NCBI GenBank assembly: GCA_033816765.1
Contig: CM066289.1
Location: 2,232,001-2,296,000 of the forward strand
Length of the DNA: 64,000 nt
Reading direction: 5' to 3'
DNA from: Nothopassalora personata
Lineage: Eukaryota > Ascomycota > Dothideomycetes > Mycosphaerellales > Mycosphaerellaceae
How positions within the stretch are numbered: the stretch's first letter is position 1; every line of letters begins with the position of its first letter. The notes under the pieces are model-generated. The model was not told the DNA's origin. It was given only the letters and a program-made list of their open reading frames with translations, and ran no database searches. A program made the translations under genes and the position numbers. Shown here in pieces: positions 43,316 to 54,281 of this stretch.

Positions 43316-44612
43316 CTAATCGATCGTCATCCTTTGCGGCACCTGTCCCAGCGGATGTGGTGGACCGTTGTAGGCGTCGCCACCCACGGTCCACTTGCCG
43401 TTGTCGAGCTCGCCCGCATTCGGAACCTTCCGTCGCTGGATGTGAGGCTTCAAACCCTTGTTGAAGTTGACCATACATGCGATCGCCGTTCCGATCGTGA
43501 CCAGCAGCAACATCAGCGTCAGCACGGCAAATGTCGTGAGTGAACTCTTGGCAGCTGTGTAATCATTCATTCTTGGAGGTGTGTACATCCTGACCAGCTT
43601 GAAGACGAAGTAGGCCATTGCGCCGAAGTAGACGATGATGATGCAGACTTGGCCAACGTAAGACTCGCGGCGGGTGATGAATGCGGCCAGGAAGAGCAAG
43701 ATGATGGTAATCGGGATGGCGGCGATAGTAAGGTAGAATTCGGAGTCGCTTGTCTTGGTGACGACGACGACGAATTGGACGGTGAAGCCCAGGAAGAAGA
43801 AAAAGTCGAATTTGAGGAGGGCGATGTAGATCTAATCGTCAAGTAGTTAGTGCTGGGAGACAGCTGGGGTGTATGTCGAGACCGACCTGATATGTCAGAT
43901 ATCGCCTCTTTAGACGCAGATCTGCGGAGATGTGCTTGTAGATGGTCCAGGCGAATTCTTTGTATAACTTCCAGGCCACAAACGTCAGGGCGACCGTACC
44001 CAGTGCCACAACGCAGGGCGCGGCGATCAGGAATGGCTTCAGATCGTGCCATGTCCCGGGCTCAATGTCTTGCTCAGCCAGCAGCTGCTTCACTGCCTCA
44101 TCCACCTGCTCCATCTGCACGGACGAGTAGATGAGCAAGCCCAGATTGTATATGCCTATGCCAATGACTTGAATAGTGTTCTTCAGCCTGAGAGCATCCC
44201 AGGCCAGTACCAGCTCGTACAAGTATCCAAAGATGAAGAGGGCCAGATATGTGGGTATTGTCTTGGTCGGAGCGGGCGCATCGTCTGATTTCACTTCCAG
44301 GCTCGTCTGGAACTCGGCGAAGATGTATGCTTCCAGGGCCAGACTGACAATGGCTTGTGCGAGGACGCCGAGCATGAACGTCCACGTCCATTTTGTGTTT
44401 GGCAAATACATGCCCTTCCGCCGCCGGCCTTCGTTGTCGATTAGTGCTCGAGTCGGCAGGCCCTCGCGGTCATGGTAGCCTCCGGGGGGCGGGGGATCAT
44501 ATATGGGCGGGCGCTGGGTGGAGAATGAAGAGTTGCCAGACAGAGGCTGGTAGGCCGTGTCAGAACTTCCGCCGAGTAGACTCGTGCGGTATTGATGATG
44601 TTGTTTCGCAAT
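43316..44612 (-). CDS. UPF0658 Golgi membrane protein
   Basis: Multi-helix membrane protein of the fungal UPF0658 family (annotated Golgi in fission yeast; activity unknown). Exons: (about 44612)..43887 and 43831-43316, with intron donor GTCGGT and acceptor GATTAG in phase. Helices: TWTFMLGVLAQAIVSLALEAYIF, TYLALFIFGYLYELVLAW, VIGIGIYNLGLLIYSSV, PFLIAAPCVVALGTVALTFVAW, then in exon 2 FFFFLGFTVQFVVVV, FYLTIAAIPITIILLFLA, VCIIIVYFGAMAYFVF and LTTFAVLTLMLLLVTIGTAI. The reading frame with clear family-like N-terminus extends upstream to I-A-K-Q-H-H-Q-Y-R (44612), but the first in-frame ATG is only at 44411, immediately before the first helix. Start therefore uncertain: 44411 is conservative, and 44612 (ATT) is a candidate non-AUG start. 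Confidence 0.85.
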
Positions 44613-45498
44613 GTTTGCGGTATTGCGCGGGCGACACCGCGCGACGAGTGTGGTCGGTCGAGTGGGTAGGGTGGGTGTTGGTAGCGAGTGGTTTCGCAGC
44701 GTGTCGCACAAATGCACCGGGCGGTCACGTCGGCCCTCGTAAGCGTTCCTTGGCTGGGGGGAGGTGCGCAGTGCAGGTGAGGTGTGCAGAAGCGAGAGTG
44801 TATTTCCGGCGGGGCAGATGCAGATGTAGAGGTAGATGTAGCGAGTGGCTTGTGCTATTATTATTGTTGTATTGGTGGTTTGTGACGGGTAATGTCTACA
44901 ATAGGCTGGCTTACAGGGCTCAGTGTGTCAGCAAGGTTGGTGGCTGTTCGTCGGTCGGTAGATAGAACTAGCCTTTCAACGCCGGCGCAAGTTCCGCGGC
45001 TCTTGGTGTTGAATGCACCGTGAGATGGACGGGAATAACTACAGCATGCGTGAGTGAAAGTCCAAAAGGGAGTGTGGGCAATGGTGTCGTCCGTCAAATG
45101 TCGTGCAGGCCAACTCGATGCCATCTCTCTCGGTCTTCGCCTCGGCATTGTTGTTCTCCCAGCACGAACCACCCGGGCTATGCTATGTCACTGGTGGCTG
45201 AGGCTCTGCCGTCTGTGCTCAGGAATATCGTAAAACTTGACAGCAACACCACACAGATCATCGTGTCAATGACAGTGCATCTGACATCATAGCCTCACAT
45301 GGTACGTTCATCCCCTTTCCATCAGTTCCGAATGAAGAGCACACAAACCAAAGAACCGTTGCGAATGACTCTCCTCGAGAATGATCGCAAACATTAACCC
45401 AACATCTGACACAACACCTTTCCTCCAGTGGACCTTCATCATCAAGGCATTGGTGGTATGGTACGCTGATTGAAAACTTGCAGTAGATAGCCTCCGTA
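44613..45498. other. Divergent intergenic region (UPF0658 / mitochondrial LysRS)
   Basis: 886 bp, partly a C-rich stretch near 44720-44830 on the minus strand without any ATG in the UPF0658 frame. No separate gene supported; an N-terminal UPF0658 exon could hide here. Confidence 0.5.
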
Positions 45499-47228
45499 AT
45501 GTCTCAAGATCTTCTCCTCCGCCGCTGCCGACCATACCTCTTTTCCAGCTTCAGACGTGTGCAGCATGTGCATCCCATGCGTGCCTTTACGTACTCGTCA
45601 CATGCACGCGACCAGGACGTGACCCATGACTACGAGAAGCGTGTCGCTCAACTACAGGCAAACAGACCGCTGCCAGAATGTTATCCTAGATTGTCCGAAG
45701 AGGTGGCATGGAGACGCATTGACAGGAGAACTCTGGAGGATGAATACGGCCATCTCAAACCAGACGAGACATACCCAGATACCTTGGATCCGCTAGTCGG
45801 TATTGCTGTCAAGAGTGAGTTCTGGCATTGGGCAGGCACTGACAAGAAGCAGGGAGAGTGCAGTCGGTGAGAGCAGCTGGCTCCAAGCTTGTCTTCATCG
45901 ATATCAAGACATTCTCTGGCAATGTCCAAGCTGTGTGTCAGTTTGGCAAGCTCCAAACAGAGGATCATAGTCTCACCATCGAGAAGTTCAAGGCATTTGG
46001 TAAGCTCATCAGGAAAGGCGACTTCTACTCCGTGACAGGGCGTGCGCATAGGACTGCCCGGGGCGAGCTGTCGATTCAGGCCACCGAGCCGCCAACTCTG
46101 CTGTCACCTTCGTTACACCAGATCCCAGAAGCCTTGGAAGATCCCGAAGTACGAGCTCGAGCTCGCCATGTCGACATGCTTGTCAACCCCGAAGCTATCC
46201 AGACACTGCAGGTACGACATCACGTCGAGGCAACGATGCAGCAATTCTTCAACGAGCGGGGCTTCACCAAAGTGGTCACCCCATTACTTGGCGCTGGAGC
46301 TGGAGGCGCCGCCGCACGACCTTTTGAGACCGAAGCCACCGAGCTGGCTGGCGACAAGCTGAATCTGCGTATCGCTCCTGAGCTATGGCTGAAGCGACTT
46401 GTGGTCGGTGGTATGGACCGTGTCTACGAGATCGGTCCTGCCTTCCGCAATGAAGGCGTGGATGCCACGCACAATCCAGAGTTCAACATTTGCGAGTTCT
46501 ACCAAGCTTATGCTACCCTTGAGACCTTGACTTTACGTACCGAGGAGCTGATCCACGCTCTGAGGACTCAGATGCAGGCATTGCGCGATGAAGGCATGGT
46601 CAGTGATCTGCCAGAAATTGACCCTGTCTTGGAAAAAGATTTCGCCGTGGTGGAGTTCGTTCCTGCTCTGGAAGAAAAGATGGAGTGTAAGCTACCAAAC
46701 CTGGAGTCTCCAGATGCCTACAATCAGGTCTTGGAGCTCTTTCAGCAGCATCCCATTTCCATGCCCTCCAGTCCGACGGTGGCACGCCTTCTTGACTCAC
46801 TTTCCGCGCACTACCTGGAGCCAACCTCTTTCGAACAACCTACCTTTATCACACACCACCCAGCATGTATGTCACCACTCAGCAAACACTTCACCTGCGA
46901 AACGACAGGCCAGACCGTAGCCGCCCGTGCCGAGCTCTTCATCGCTGGAAGGGAGTATGCGAACATGTACGAGGAGGAGAACAGCCCCTTCGAGCAGAGG
47001 AGAAAGTTTGAAGAGCAGCTCAAACAACGCGAAATGGACATGGAGGCGATGGAGCTTGATGAAAGCTACTTGAAGGCGCTGGAGTGGGGACTGCCGCCGA
47101 CAGGAGGTTGGGGATGTGGTGTGGATAGGCTGGTCATGCTGTTCAGTGGAAGAGAGAGGATGAGCGATGTGCTGGCTTTCGGGAGCTTGAGGAACGTGGT
47201 GGGACTTGCAAATGGGAGGCGTGGATGA
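45499..47228 (+). CDS. MSK1: Mitochondrial lysyl-tRNA synthetase
   Basis: Class II aminoacyl-tRNA synthetase charging mitochondrial tRNA-Lys, 561 residues from exons 45499-45814 and 45859-47228. The 44-bp intron (GTGAGT to GGGAGAG) is short but joins in phase to give MQSVRAAGSKLVFIDI, the start of the OB-fold anticodon-binding domain. Motif 1 region VRHHVEATMQQFFNERGFTKVVTP, motif 2 YEIGPAFRNEGVDATHNPEFNICEFYQAY, and motif 3 GWGCGVDRLVMLFSGRERMSDVLAFGSLR are all present. The N-terminus (M-S-Q-D-L-L-L-R-R-C-R, later RAFTYSSHAR) is Arg/Ser-rich without acids, fitting a mitochondrial presequence. Motif 2 and the ELWLKRLVVGG block separate LysRS from Asp/AsnRS. Alternative acceptors (45864, 45878) were considered and lose conserved residues. 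Confidence 0.93.
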
Positions 47229-47566
47229 GCTGGCAAATGCTGAGGAATTCGTCCAAGAGGTCAAGCATTCGCTGATACGGCGTTGTCACAGCTCACTGGA
47301 ATGGCATGCGACAAAGCGACGGCCAAGTCAGCAATGGTCTGCTTCTCGGATCAGCTGTCCACGATTCTCATGCTCGCTTTCTCCAACGCAACTTCGAAGC
47401 AAATGACAGTGTTTGCTATGACTCCCGTGGTCATTGTTCGCGTGCGCGAGACGCGTCTCGAGGCTGTCCTCCGAGCTCGACTTCGAGACACTCTCCAATT
47501 ATTCGCCGTGATAGCGTCGACATCCTGAGTCCTTAGTCGCCGCTCATACTATCAAATACACCCACT
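47229..47566. other. Intergenic region after LysRS
   Basis: 338 bp between two co-directed genes. Short overlapping frames only. Confidence 0.5.
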
Positions 47567-48661
47567 ATGGACCAGGCACGTCAGACCCTCGCTTGGACAG
47601 CAACCTTCACCGCCAGAGCCGATGTCAATACCTGGATCAAGCAAGTCCGACAGGCCAGGGCATCCACGAGCGACGACACCTCCTCTCGCAGGGGTTCGAC
47701 TGCGTCCTCTACCCCAGATGATGCGCACAAAGAATGGGAACGTGCTCGAGCAGCAGCAATACTTGATGGCAGAATGTCCTTTGACGACGAGCGCAGAGCA
47801 GTATGGGAAGAGAATCCTGATTACCCTTTCGCGGCGAAAAGCTCCACTGTCAGTTCCTCGTGCGCTACTGCCGTAAACTCAACGCACGGCACAAGCAAAG
47901 TCCCCGTAGTCAAAAAGCCGCTCGGCTGGGACGCGTCCTCTTCCTCCTCCACAATACGCCCGCCGCACATGAAAATGAAGGAAGCCAAACCTGATGCTTG
48001 GCTAAACAGCTCTCCCAACCTACCCACCAAACCTCCCTCCGCCCGCATTCGCTCTTCCTCAGCCGACAGCGAATGGACTCTCACGCCCTCAGACTACGCC
48101 TACCGCCCCAGCTGGCTCCAAACCATCGAGTCAGGCCCCTACGCCCACAGAACTGACGCACCACCCATCACACGCCTCTATGCTGGGCCAGGAGCACAAG
48201 TGAGAGACCATATCGCGATGGGCAGCACGACTGTCGAGTTTGTGCCAAAGTCTGCACAGCTTCAGAGGCCTGCCGAGGTACATCATGCTCCTGAGCGGAC
48301 GGGCAGTGGGGCGGAGAGAAGTGCGGAGGTTTTGTATGGCGGAAGTCAGGAGAGGTTACAGCAGATCCCATTGGGACTTAGGACGTCGAGGCAGAAGGAG
48401 CTGGGGGCGTCTTATAGCAGTCTGCCGCCACCGACTTCGAGTGGGGAGAGCTTGTTCCCGCCGGTGTATGGGACGTCGATTCAGGGGGATCTAGAGAAGG
48501 CGGATGGGAAGAGTGGAGTTGTTGGTGTTGGTAGAGTGGGTAGAGCAGAGAGTGTGAAGCGTGTTGTAGTGAGTGGGAAGTTCGGGTTGTGGGTCATGGC
48601 GGTCTTGCTTCTGGTGTTGATTTGTGTCTGTCTACCTTTGGCTGTCATGTCCCGGCGATGA
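47567..48661 (+). CDS. Tail-anchored Ser/Pro-rich orphan protein
   Basis: A 364-residue single-exon protein not assigned to a family. Residues 1-90 are hydrophilic with a conserved-looking W-x-A-T-F-T-A-R-A-D-V-N-T-W-I-K start and WERARAAAILDGRMSFDDERRAVWEENPDYPF. The middle is Ser/Pro-rich and probably disordered. A single strong hydrophobic segment sits at about residues 340-360 (FGLWVMAVLLLVLICVCLPLAVM) followed only by S-R-R, so the protein is a candidate tail-anchored protein of ER, mitochondria or peroxisome, with the bulk in the cytosol. No signal peptide. The basic C-terminal pair gives no clear organelle code. Coding status is supported by length, single frame and a sensible start. 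Confidence 0.7.
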   Translation: MDQARQTLAWTATFTARADVNTWIKQVRQARASTSDDTSSRRGSTASSTPDDAHKEWERARAAAILDGRMSFDDERRAVWEENPDYPFAAKSSTVSSSCATAVNSTHGTSKVPVVKKPLGWDASSSSSTIRPPHMKMKEAKPDAWLNSSPNLPTKPPSARIRSSSADSEWTLTPSDYAYRPSWLQTIESGPYAHRTDAPPITRLYAGPGAQVRDHIAMGSTTVEFVPKSAQLQRPAEVHHAPERTGSGAERSAEVLYGGSQERLQQIPLGLRTSRQKELGASYSSLPPPTSSGESLFPPVYGTSIQGDLEKADGKSGVVGVGRVGRAESVKRVVVSGKFGLWVMAVLLLVLICVCLPLAVMSRR

Positions 48662-49443
48662 TACCGACCGCTTCAACTGGAGTTGTTTCGATGAGGGGCA
48701 TGTGGCTGTGGCATCAGCACATATGTGTAGCAACGAGCAAAGCTGCGTCTCACGCTTCATGTGGAGTGCGAGGTGTTTAGGCCTGAGGTGGACATGTGAG
48801 TCAACAAGATCATATAAAGCCAGCGTGTGCATTGTGCATCAGAACAACCCCCTGTGACGCTGCAGCTTTATGTGTCAACCGGCGAATGATATGTATCTCG
48901 CCGCACCGGTCCTTCCCCGCCAGCTGTGTGGAAGGCTGATCTCTGGTATGGCATGTCGTCAGCATCGTAGTGGGTACTCGCTCGAGGTATCACAGCAGAA
49001 CTTGGTGGGGATAGGGCAGGGCCATATCGCAGGGCATTGCCACACTCGTGGGCGTGAAGCGAGGCGAGGCTGACCACCTTGTGAGTGGAACACGTCAAGA
49101 AGCCACACACTAGAGCAGACCAGGGGTTCCAGTTCGTAACAGACTGCTCTGGAATGGCGATTATGGCTAGCTCCTGTAAGCATCTCGGCTGAGGTCTGGT
49201 GGTGGGTGCATATCACGCTGTGCGTGAAGGTGAATGTTGTTGTGATGTCTCAGGAAACGCGAAGCCGACACGAACTGAGAGGCTTCTGCGCGTCATGCAC
49301 GCACGCGCTGGACCCTCAATCTTGTTTACGCCGATGCTCCGGCCCATAGCAACGGAAAGAAAGAGCATCTTTCTTGCCGTGCTCTTAAGTCTCTTCATAA
49401 CTGCACCTACGACTCGACTTCTCATCTCCGTATCTTGGACAGC

Positions 49444-49475
<32 letters not shown>

Positions 49476-49638
49476 AATCTCTTGTCCAGCCCAGCGATTT
49501 CATTCACATCAATCCCGAGGACCAGCATCATTCTCTCCAGAACAAGTGCAGCCGGGCCAACGAGAAAGTTACATAAAGCTTTGCTTCACCTCTGTCGCTT
49601 CGACACTTTTACCACACTAGTTCTTCCACCTCAGCGAC
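48662..49638. other. Intergenic region upstream of the UBE2C-type E2
   Basis: 977 bp without a supported gene. It contains a GCA triplet repeat at 49451-49475 and a C/T-rich leader before the E2 start. Candidate short frames have no family character. Confidence 0.5.
49451..49475 (+). repeat. GCA triplet microsatellite
   Basis: Eight consecutive GCA units in the leader region, 164 bp upstream of the E2 start codon. Confidence 0.9.
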
Positions 49639-50338
49639 ATGGCAAACAGGTTGGACGCCATGAACCCCGCCATGACTTCGACACCATCCGTCTCCCAGGC
49701 CAAAGCCGCTAACAGTGCGTCGAGGCCAGCGACCAACAACCAGAATGTCATCAAGCGGTTCGTCTCCCCATATGCCACGCAAGGTGCTCTCGAGGCTGAC
49801 ATGGGACTCCTCACAGGTTACAATCAGAGCTCATGACCCTCATGAGCTCGCCCACCGCAGGCATCAGCGCATTCCCCACCAACGACATGACCAAGTGGAG
49901 CGCCACCATGGAAGGACCACAAGACACGCCCTACCAAGACCTGACCTTCAAGCTCACCATCTCCTACCCCTCGAACTACCCCTACGCTCCTCCCGAAGTC
50001 CTCTTCAAGACCCCGATCTACCACCCCAACGTCGACTTCAGCGGCCGGATATGCTTGGACATCCTCAAGCCAGGAGGGGATGGCAAAGAGGGTGCGTGGA
50101 GTGCAGCGTTGAACACGAGCAGTGTGTTGTTGAGCATTCAAAGCCTTCTGGGAGAGCCCAACAAGTGAGTAGCAGACAATCGTGAAGGTATAGGAAGGGC
50201 ATGGCATACTAACGTGGTTGCAGCTCATCGCCACTAAATGGAGAGGCCGCGACTCTTTGGGACAAGGACCAGGTCGACTTCAAGAAGAAAGTTCTCGCTC
50301 GGCACCAGAAGCCGGAAGACGTCGAGGACAACGCGTAA
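49639..50338 (+). CDS. Ubiquitin-conjugating enzyme, UBE2C/Ubc11 type
   Basis: A 193-residue E2 of the UbcH10/Ubc11 branch that works with the anaphase-promoting complex. Exons 49639-49757, 49817-50164 and 50224-50338, each junction in phase (NVIKR-LQSEL, GEPNN-SSPLN). The UBC fold is complete: KLTISYPSNYPYAPPEVLF, TPIYHPNVDFSGRICLDILK with the catalytic Cys (about residue 120), then WSAALNTSSVLLSIQSLLGEPN and PLNGEAATLW. The FSGRICLDILK form, the long Ala/Ser-rich N-terminal extension (about 38 residues) and AFPTNDMTKWSATMEGPQDTPY are typical of UBE2C. Other E2 groups (Ubc1/Ubc4) lack this extension. It converges on the GST-like gene. Confidence 0.93.
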
Positions 50339-50677
50339 GCTGTGTATACTCCGGGCAGGCGTTGGCATACCAGTGGGTTGGTTCCCTCGTACCATGAAGC
50401 TTCATTTGCACTGGAAGGCGTTGGGTTGGAGTTTTTCTTGCATAGTGACTGCGGAACGATGCCATTAGGGTCATGACAACCGCTATGATGCTCGAGTTAC
50501 GAATACCGTGTACTTTAGGACATTCCGAGCTGCACAGACTCCTGAGAAGAAGATTTGGACAAAGCACAAAAGTGCTATGACTAGCAGATTCGGGAGAAAC
50601 TGTCGAAACCGGCGGCATAACGCTCTTGACATTGGCGCATACACTCATCACTCATATCATCAACACTGCTCTATTAC
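50339..50677. other. Convergent intergenic region
   Basis: 339 bp between the E2 and GST-like gene ends; both 3' UTRs. No feature seen. Confidence 0.5.
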
Positions 50678-51641
50678 CTACTTCGCAGCAGCCTTGAACT
50701 TCGCCGCCATCTTCTTCGCCCCCTCCACAACCTCCTTCTCATCCCACACCTTGGTCACCGTCGGATGTTCCCTCACAGCCTTCGCCCACTTCCCGAAATT
50801 CGGCAGCGCATCAAACTGCTCGACCAGTGACTTGGGAATCAACTCGCCATCATTCGCAAGAGCATAGAAGCGGAGGACAAAAGGGCCGGCGATGACTTCT
50901 GCGAACGTGAGCTTGTCGCTCCCACCGAAGAAGGGGTTGGCACCAGCGAGGAGAGGCTCGATTTCCTTCTTGACGATTGCCACCCACTCCGTGACTTTTT
51001 CTTGTTTCTCGCTGGGCGAGTCGGCTCTGATGACTTGGAACCTGGCGGGAAAAGCGTCAGCGTCTGCAAGTGGAGAGAAAGGAAGGTGGGTGCGATATAT
51101 GGTAGGTAACTGACCAGTTAGGTCCCACCTTGGTACTCCACGTATCGACGAAGAATCCAATCCTCGCCCTCTTCAACGGCGCATCCGGACTGTCGCGCGT
51201 CCCAGGCAAAAGATGGCTCGGAAACGAGTCCGCGAGGAACTGCGCTACAATCGCAGACTCCGTGATAATCTCCTCGTCATATACCCCCGGGACCGAGTAC
51301 TTGATCGATGGGACGAGTCCGCCTGTCTCGGGAATCAATAACATCTCAACCAAGCCTTTTCACCATCGGCCAAACCCACGAGGATTGATATCCAAATACC
51401 ACTGCGGCCTCGGCGTACCCAAATCGATTAGGACCTCCTCGTACGGCAACTTCAGCTCATCGAGCGTGATGTGAGCCCTCTGGGCGTAAGGGCATCCATG
51501 GTTAGTGTAGAGAGTAATCTTTGGAGCGGCGGCAGCATTGCCGTTGTTGTGGCCGTTGGTGGTAGTAGCCATGTTTCTTCTCGTTGCAGATGGTGGAAGC
51601 TGTGAAAGGAGAGATTGTAGTCGAGGTGCAGCTCGGAACAT
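50678..51641 (-). CDS. Glutathione S-transferase-like protein (omega/GTT-type fold)
   Basis: A two-domain GST protein. Exons 51641-51380, 51322-51137 and 51063-50678, 277 residues from the first ATG. The thioredoxin-like domain carries KITLYTNHGCPYAQRAHITLDELKLPYEEVLIDL, with the C-P-Y-A active-site pattern of omega-like GSTs, then NPRGLVPSIKY and ITESAIVAQFLADSF. The helical domain has ARIGFFVDTW joined to N-A-D-A-F-P-A-R-F-Q-V, GSDKLTFAEVIAGPFVLRFY and NFGKWAKAVREHPTV. Two starts are possible: 51641 gives an Arg/Ser-rich leader (M-F-R-A-A-P-R-L-Q-S-L-L) like a mitochondrial presequence, while ATG 51572 (M-A-T-T-T-N-G) gives a cytosolic form. The last donor (A|GTACC) was selected for family fit. 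TATATA lies about 55 bp upstream of the first ATG. Confidence 0.87.
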
Positions 51642-52237
51642 CAAGTTTGCAAGTTATGTGTAGAGGCAAGTCAGTTGTGTCGGGGGTGGGAGCATATATA
51701 CATCAGCGTGCAGGGAAGCTTAATAATGTCACCATACGGTTCTTCGGTGATATCGGATCACGCAACTAGGATCGAGAAACGTGATATAATCCGGCAATGT
51801 TGAATGTAGCACATCGTCCAGTGTGCCATTGTGCAAAATACTGAACGAACGTGGCTTTTAGTCGGTCACGCCATGCTGACATAGCTAAATGCCGAGTTTC
51901 ACGAATCATTCACAACCTGATTGGCAAAAGCATCTTCAAGAGAGATAGCTTTTTATTACACAAAGTGTCGTTCGTAGCTTCATTCGACAGTAGGTCATGA
52001 AACCACGCTCGCTTATGCGCCTGACGCCAACCCTTTGCCAGGAGAGTGATACTACAGTCCCAACTCCTCGCCGTGTCCCACTGCAACAAGCGCTAGGCTC
52101 GAATATTTCAGTCTGTGCATGCCGTCATAGCATGCCCATTCCGTCTTCGCTCTTTCTCAAACAAGCATGCAATCAGGTTGCCACTTGTGCAGCAACTGCA
52201 TTCCCCTTCATCGTGTCCTTCGTCCTCGTCGTTCGTT
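51642..52237. other. Promoter of the GST-like gene and reticulon 3' region
   Basis: 596 bp between two minus-strand genes. TATATA at 51694-51699 is well placed for the GST-like gene. The rest holds only short frames. Confidence 0.55.
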
Positions 52238-53707
52238 CTATGCAACGATGGGCTCAGCAGTCTTCTCCTCTGCCTGTGTGAGCTCAGGACCAGATGGCTC
52301 TTCCTTCGGCGCGCTTGGGAACTCAGCATCTTGCACTGACTTTTCTGGAGTGATCTTCGCAGCAGCCTCTGGGCTGATGATGTTCTTCTCAACAGCGGCC
52401 TGCTTGGTCTGTCCGATAGCCTCTTGAGCCTTGCCGGTGTAGTTTTTGAGGAGGCTGGAGGTGTTCGAGACGGCGTTTTGAGTCTGCTGGGCTGCAACCT
52501 TGCGGAATTGGCTGGTCTGCTCGGCAATGATGTTCGAGATGTTGTTGATGTGGTGGTCGATCAACTCCTTGTTCGTGATGTACGTGAGTGGAGCGAAGTA
52601 GACGACAGTGGTGATGAGCAGCACAAGGCCCCAAGTTGGCACGATCTTGACGAGGAAGTAGCCGAGGAAGGCGGTCAGGAAAGCCTAGAAATAGTCAGTT
52701 ACATGCGGTATTGGGCGTTGGTTGGATGGCTTACAGCAACCGTGGCGTACACATTCTCGGCAAAGACGATGCGTTGGAACTCAATGACGAAGAAGTTGGT
52801 GAGCTCCTCGATATCACTGAACACACTCTCGAGGGTCTCGTGTGGGACGGTGTAGTACTTTCTCGGTCGCAGCTTGCTCGCCAGTCCCTCGCCCAAGACG
52901 ACCTTTCCAGCGATCTCTAGAGCTACGGTCACGCCCAAAGTGAGGTACAGGACTCGTAGAGCATATCTTGTGACTGGGACGTAGCGTGTGGTGAAGACAA
53001 AGGCGACGATCAGGGCATAGCTGATAGCGGTCGCGCGTGGGTTCTCCCAGCTAAGGAGGCTGTAGAAGAAGGAGTGGTAGTGTGTAAGGTCCTGGCCGGT
53101 GGCAGTCTGTGTTTGCGGTGTTTGGCGGGAGGCTGCTAGGTTGCCGAACTCGTTCTTGGTGGCATCGGCTTCGCTGCGTGCCTTCTCCGCGACGGGACCG
53201 TTGGCGAGGTTCTGCACCGTCTGCGAGTTTCGGATGTTGTCCATCGCTGCTTGTGCGTCTGGTGGGTGCGTTAGGTGATGCCGGAATAATGGGTGCTTTC
53301 CAGGCGTGTGGAGGAATGGAGTACTGGTGGGGGAGTCAGTTGGGAGTTCAGCAGGTTCGGTGTGCGGGCGGAGGAGAAGTTGTGGTTGGGAGTCAAAGGC
53401 GAATGGCAGCGCATGCAGGAAACAGGCGACCGTTTGAAGCAGTGACGTGCTGCTGTGCTTTGTTGCCCGCTTGCATAATGTGTGCTCTTTCCCCTGCTGT
53501 GCGCAGCTCACAGAGGCAGTGTGCAGTAGCATACCGCTGGCCCCACCGTCGCTGCCGCACATCATGGAGACTTGTGGCGGATGCGCTCACCTTACTGTTT
53601 GCTATTGTGTTTCCTGCGTCTGCGGCCTTTTGATCCACCGAAGAGCCATTCGACGACTCGTACGGGTTGAGGTTCGGATACTGCTGCTGAGCGGACGCCT
53701 CTGCCAT
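52238..53707 (-). CDS. RTN1: Reticulon-like ER membrane-shaping protein
   Basis: Reticulon homology protein bending ER membrane into tubules, 357 residues. Exons 53707-53596, 53249-52735 and 52684-52238. The homology domain begins LTHYHSFFYSLLSWENPRATAISYALIVAFVFTTRYVPVTRYALRVLYLTLGVTVALEIAGKVV and ends with the second long hydrophobic hairpin AFLTAFLGYFLVKIVPTWGLVLLITTVVYFAPLTYITNKELIDHHI, both 30-35 residues as expected for reticulon hairpins. N- and C-terminal parts are hydrophilic; the tail is Ala/Glu/Pro-rich. The first intron is long (346 bp) with two possible donors (GTAAGG at 53595, GTGAGC at 53590); the first keeps phase with the chosen acceptor. Assignment is firm; the exon 1 junction is not. 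Confidence 0.9.
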
Positions 53708-54281
53708 TGTTCCGCTGGTGTTCAGGGGAGCTCCGGGAGCTTCGGTGCGCTATTGGAACGGGGTCTGAGGACGTGGTGGACGGTATCTCGAGCGGGAGTC
53801 GGAGGAAGAAGGCTATGTATGTATGGACAACGTCGGGTTAGCACAGTCGAAGTTGTGGGCGCAGCAGCGTGTCAAGAAGTTTCGAAACGCTCGCTGATAA
53901 GCTGTGTTGACCGTGCGCGTCCATGAACTCTACTAGTGAGCGCCTTCCCGGCTTTTGAGCGGCCACGTCCGGATGACGTTTTTGCCGATCGAAGTTGCGC
54001 TACATACAACCTCATTGGCCAGCAGCTGACCATTCACCTCCGCACCACCAACACGCAGCTTGTACGCAAGCCTCGATGCGGCAATAGATCACGCTACCAA
54101 GTATGTGCGCACAAAAGCTGCACGCATGACGCCAAAAACACGTTTTCACATGTCAACGAAGGAGCTCGCTGAAGCTGTTTCCGTTCCGAAACTCTATACC
54201 ACGTAAGCGTAATTGGCGTTGACCCGCGGTAAATTTCCCGTGCCCTGTGTTTCATTCTGTCCATATCAACGTACGTACGCA
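53708..54281. other. Intergenic region (reticulon promoter)
   Basis: 574 bp between two co-directed minus-strand genes; reticulon promoter plus dehydrogenase 3' region. No separate feature. Confidence 0.5.
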
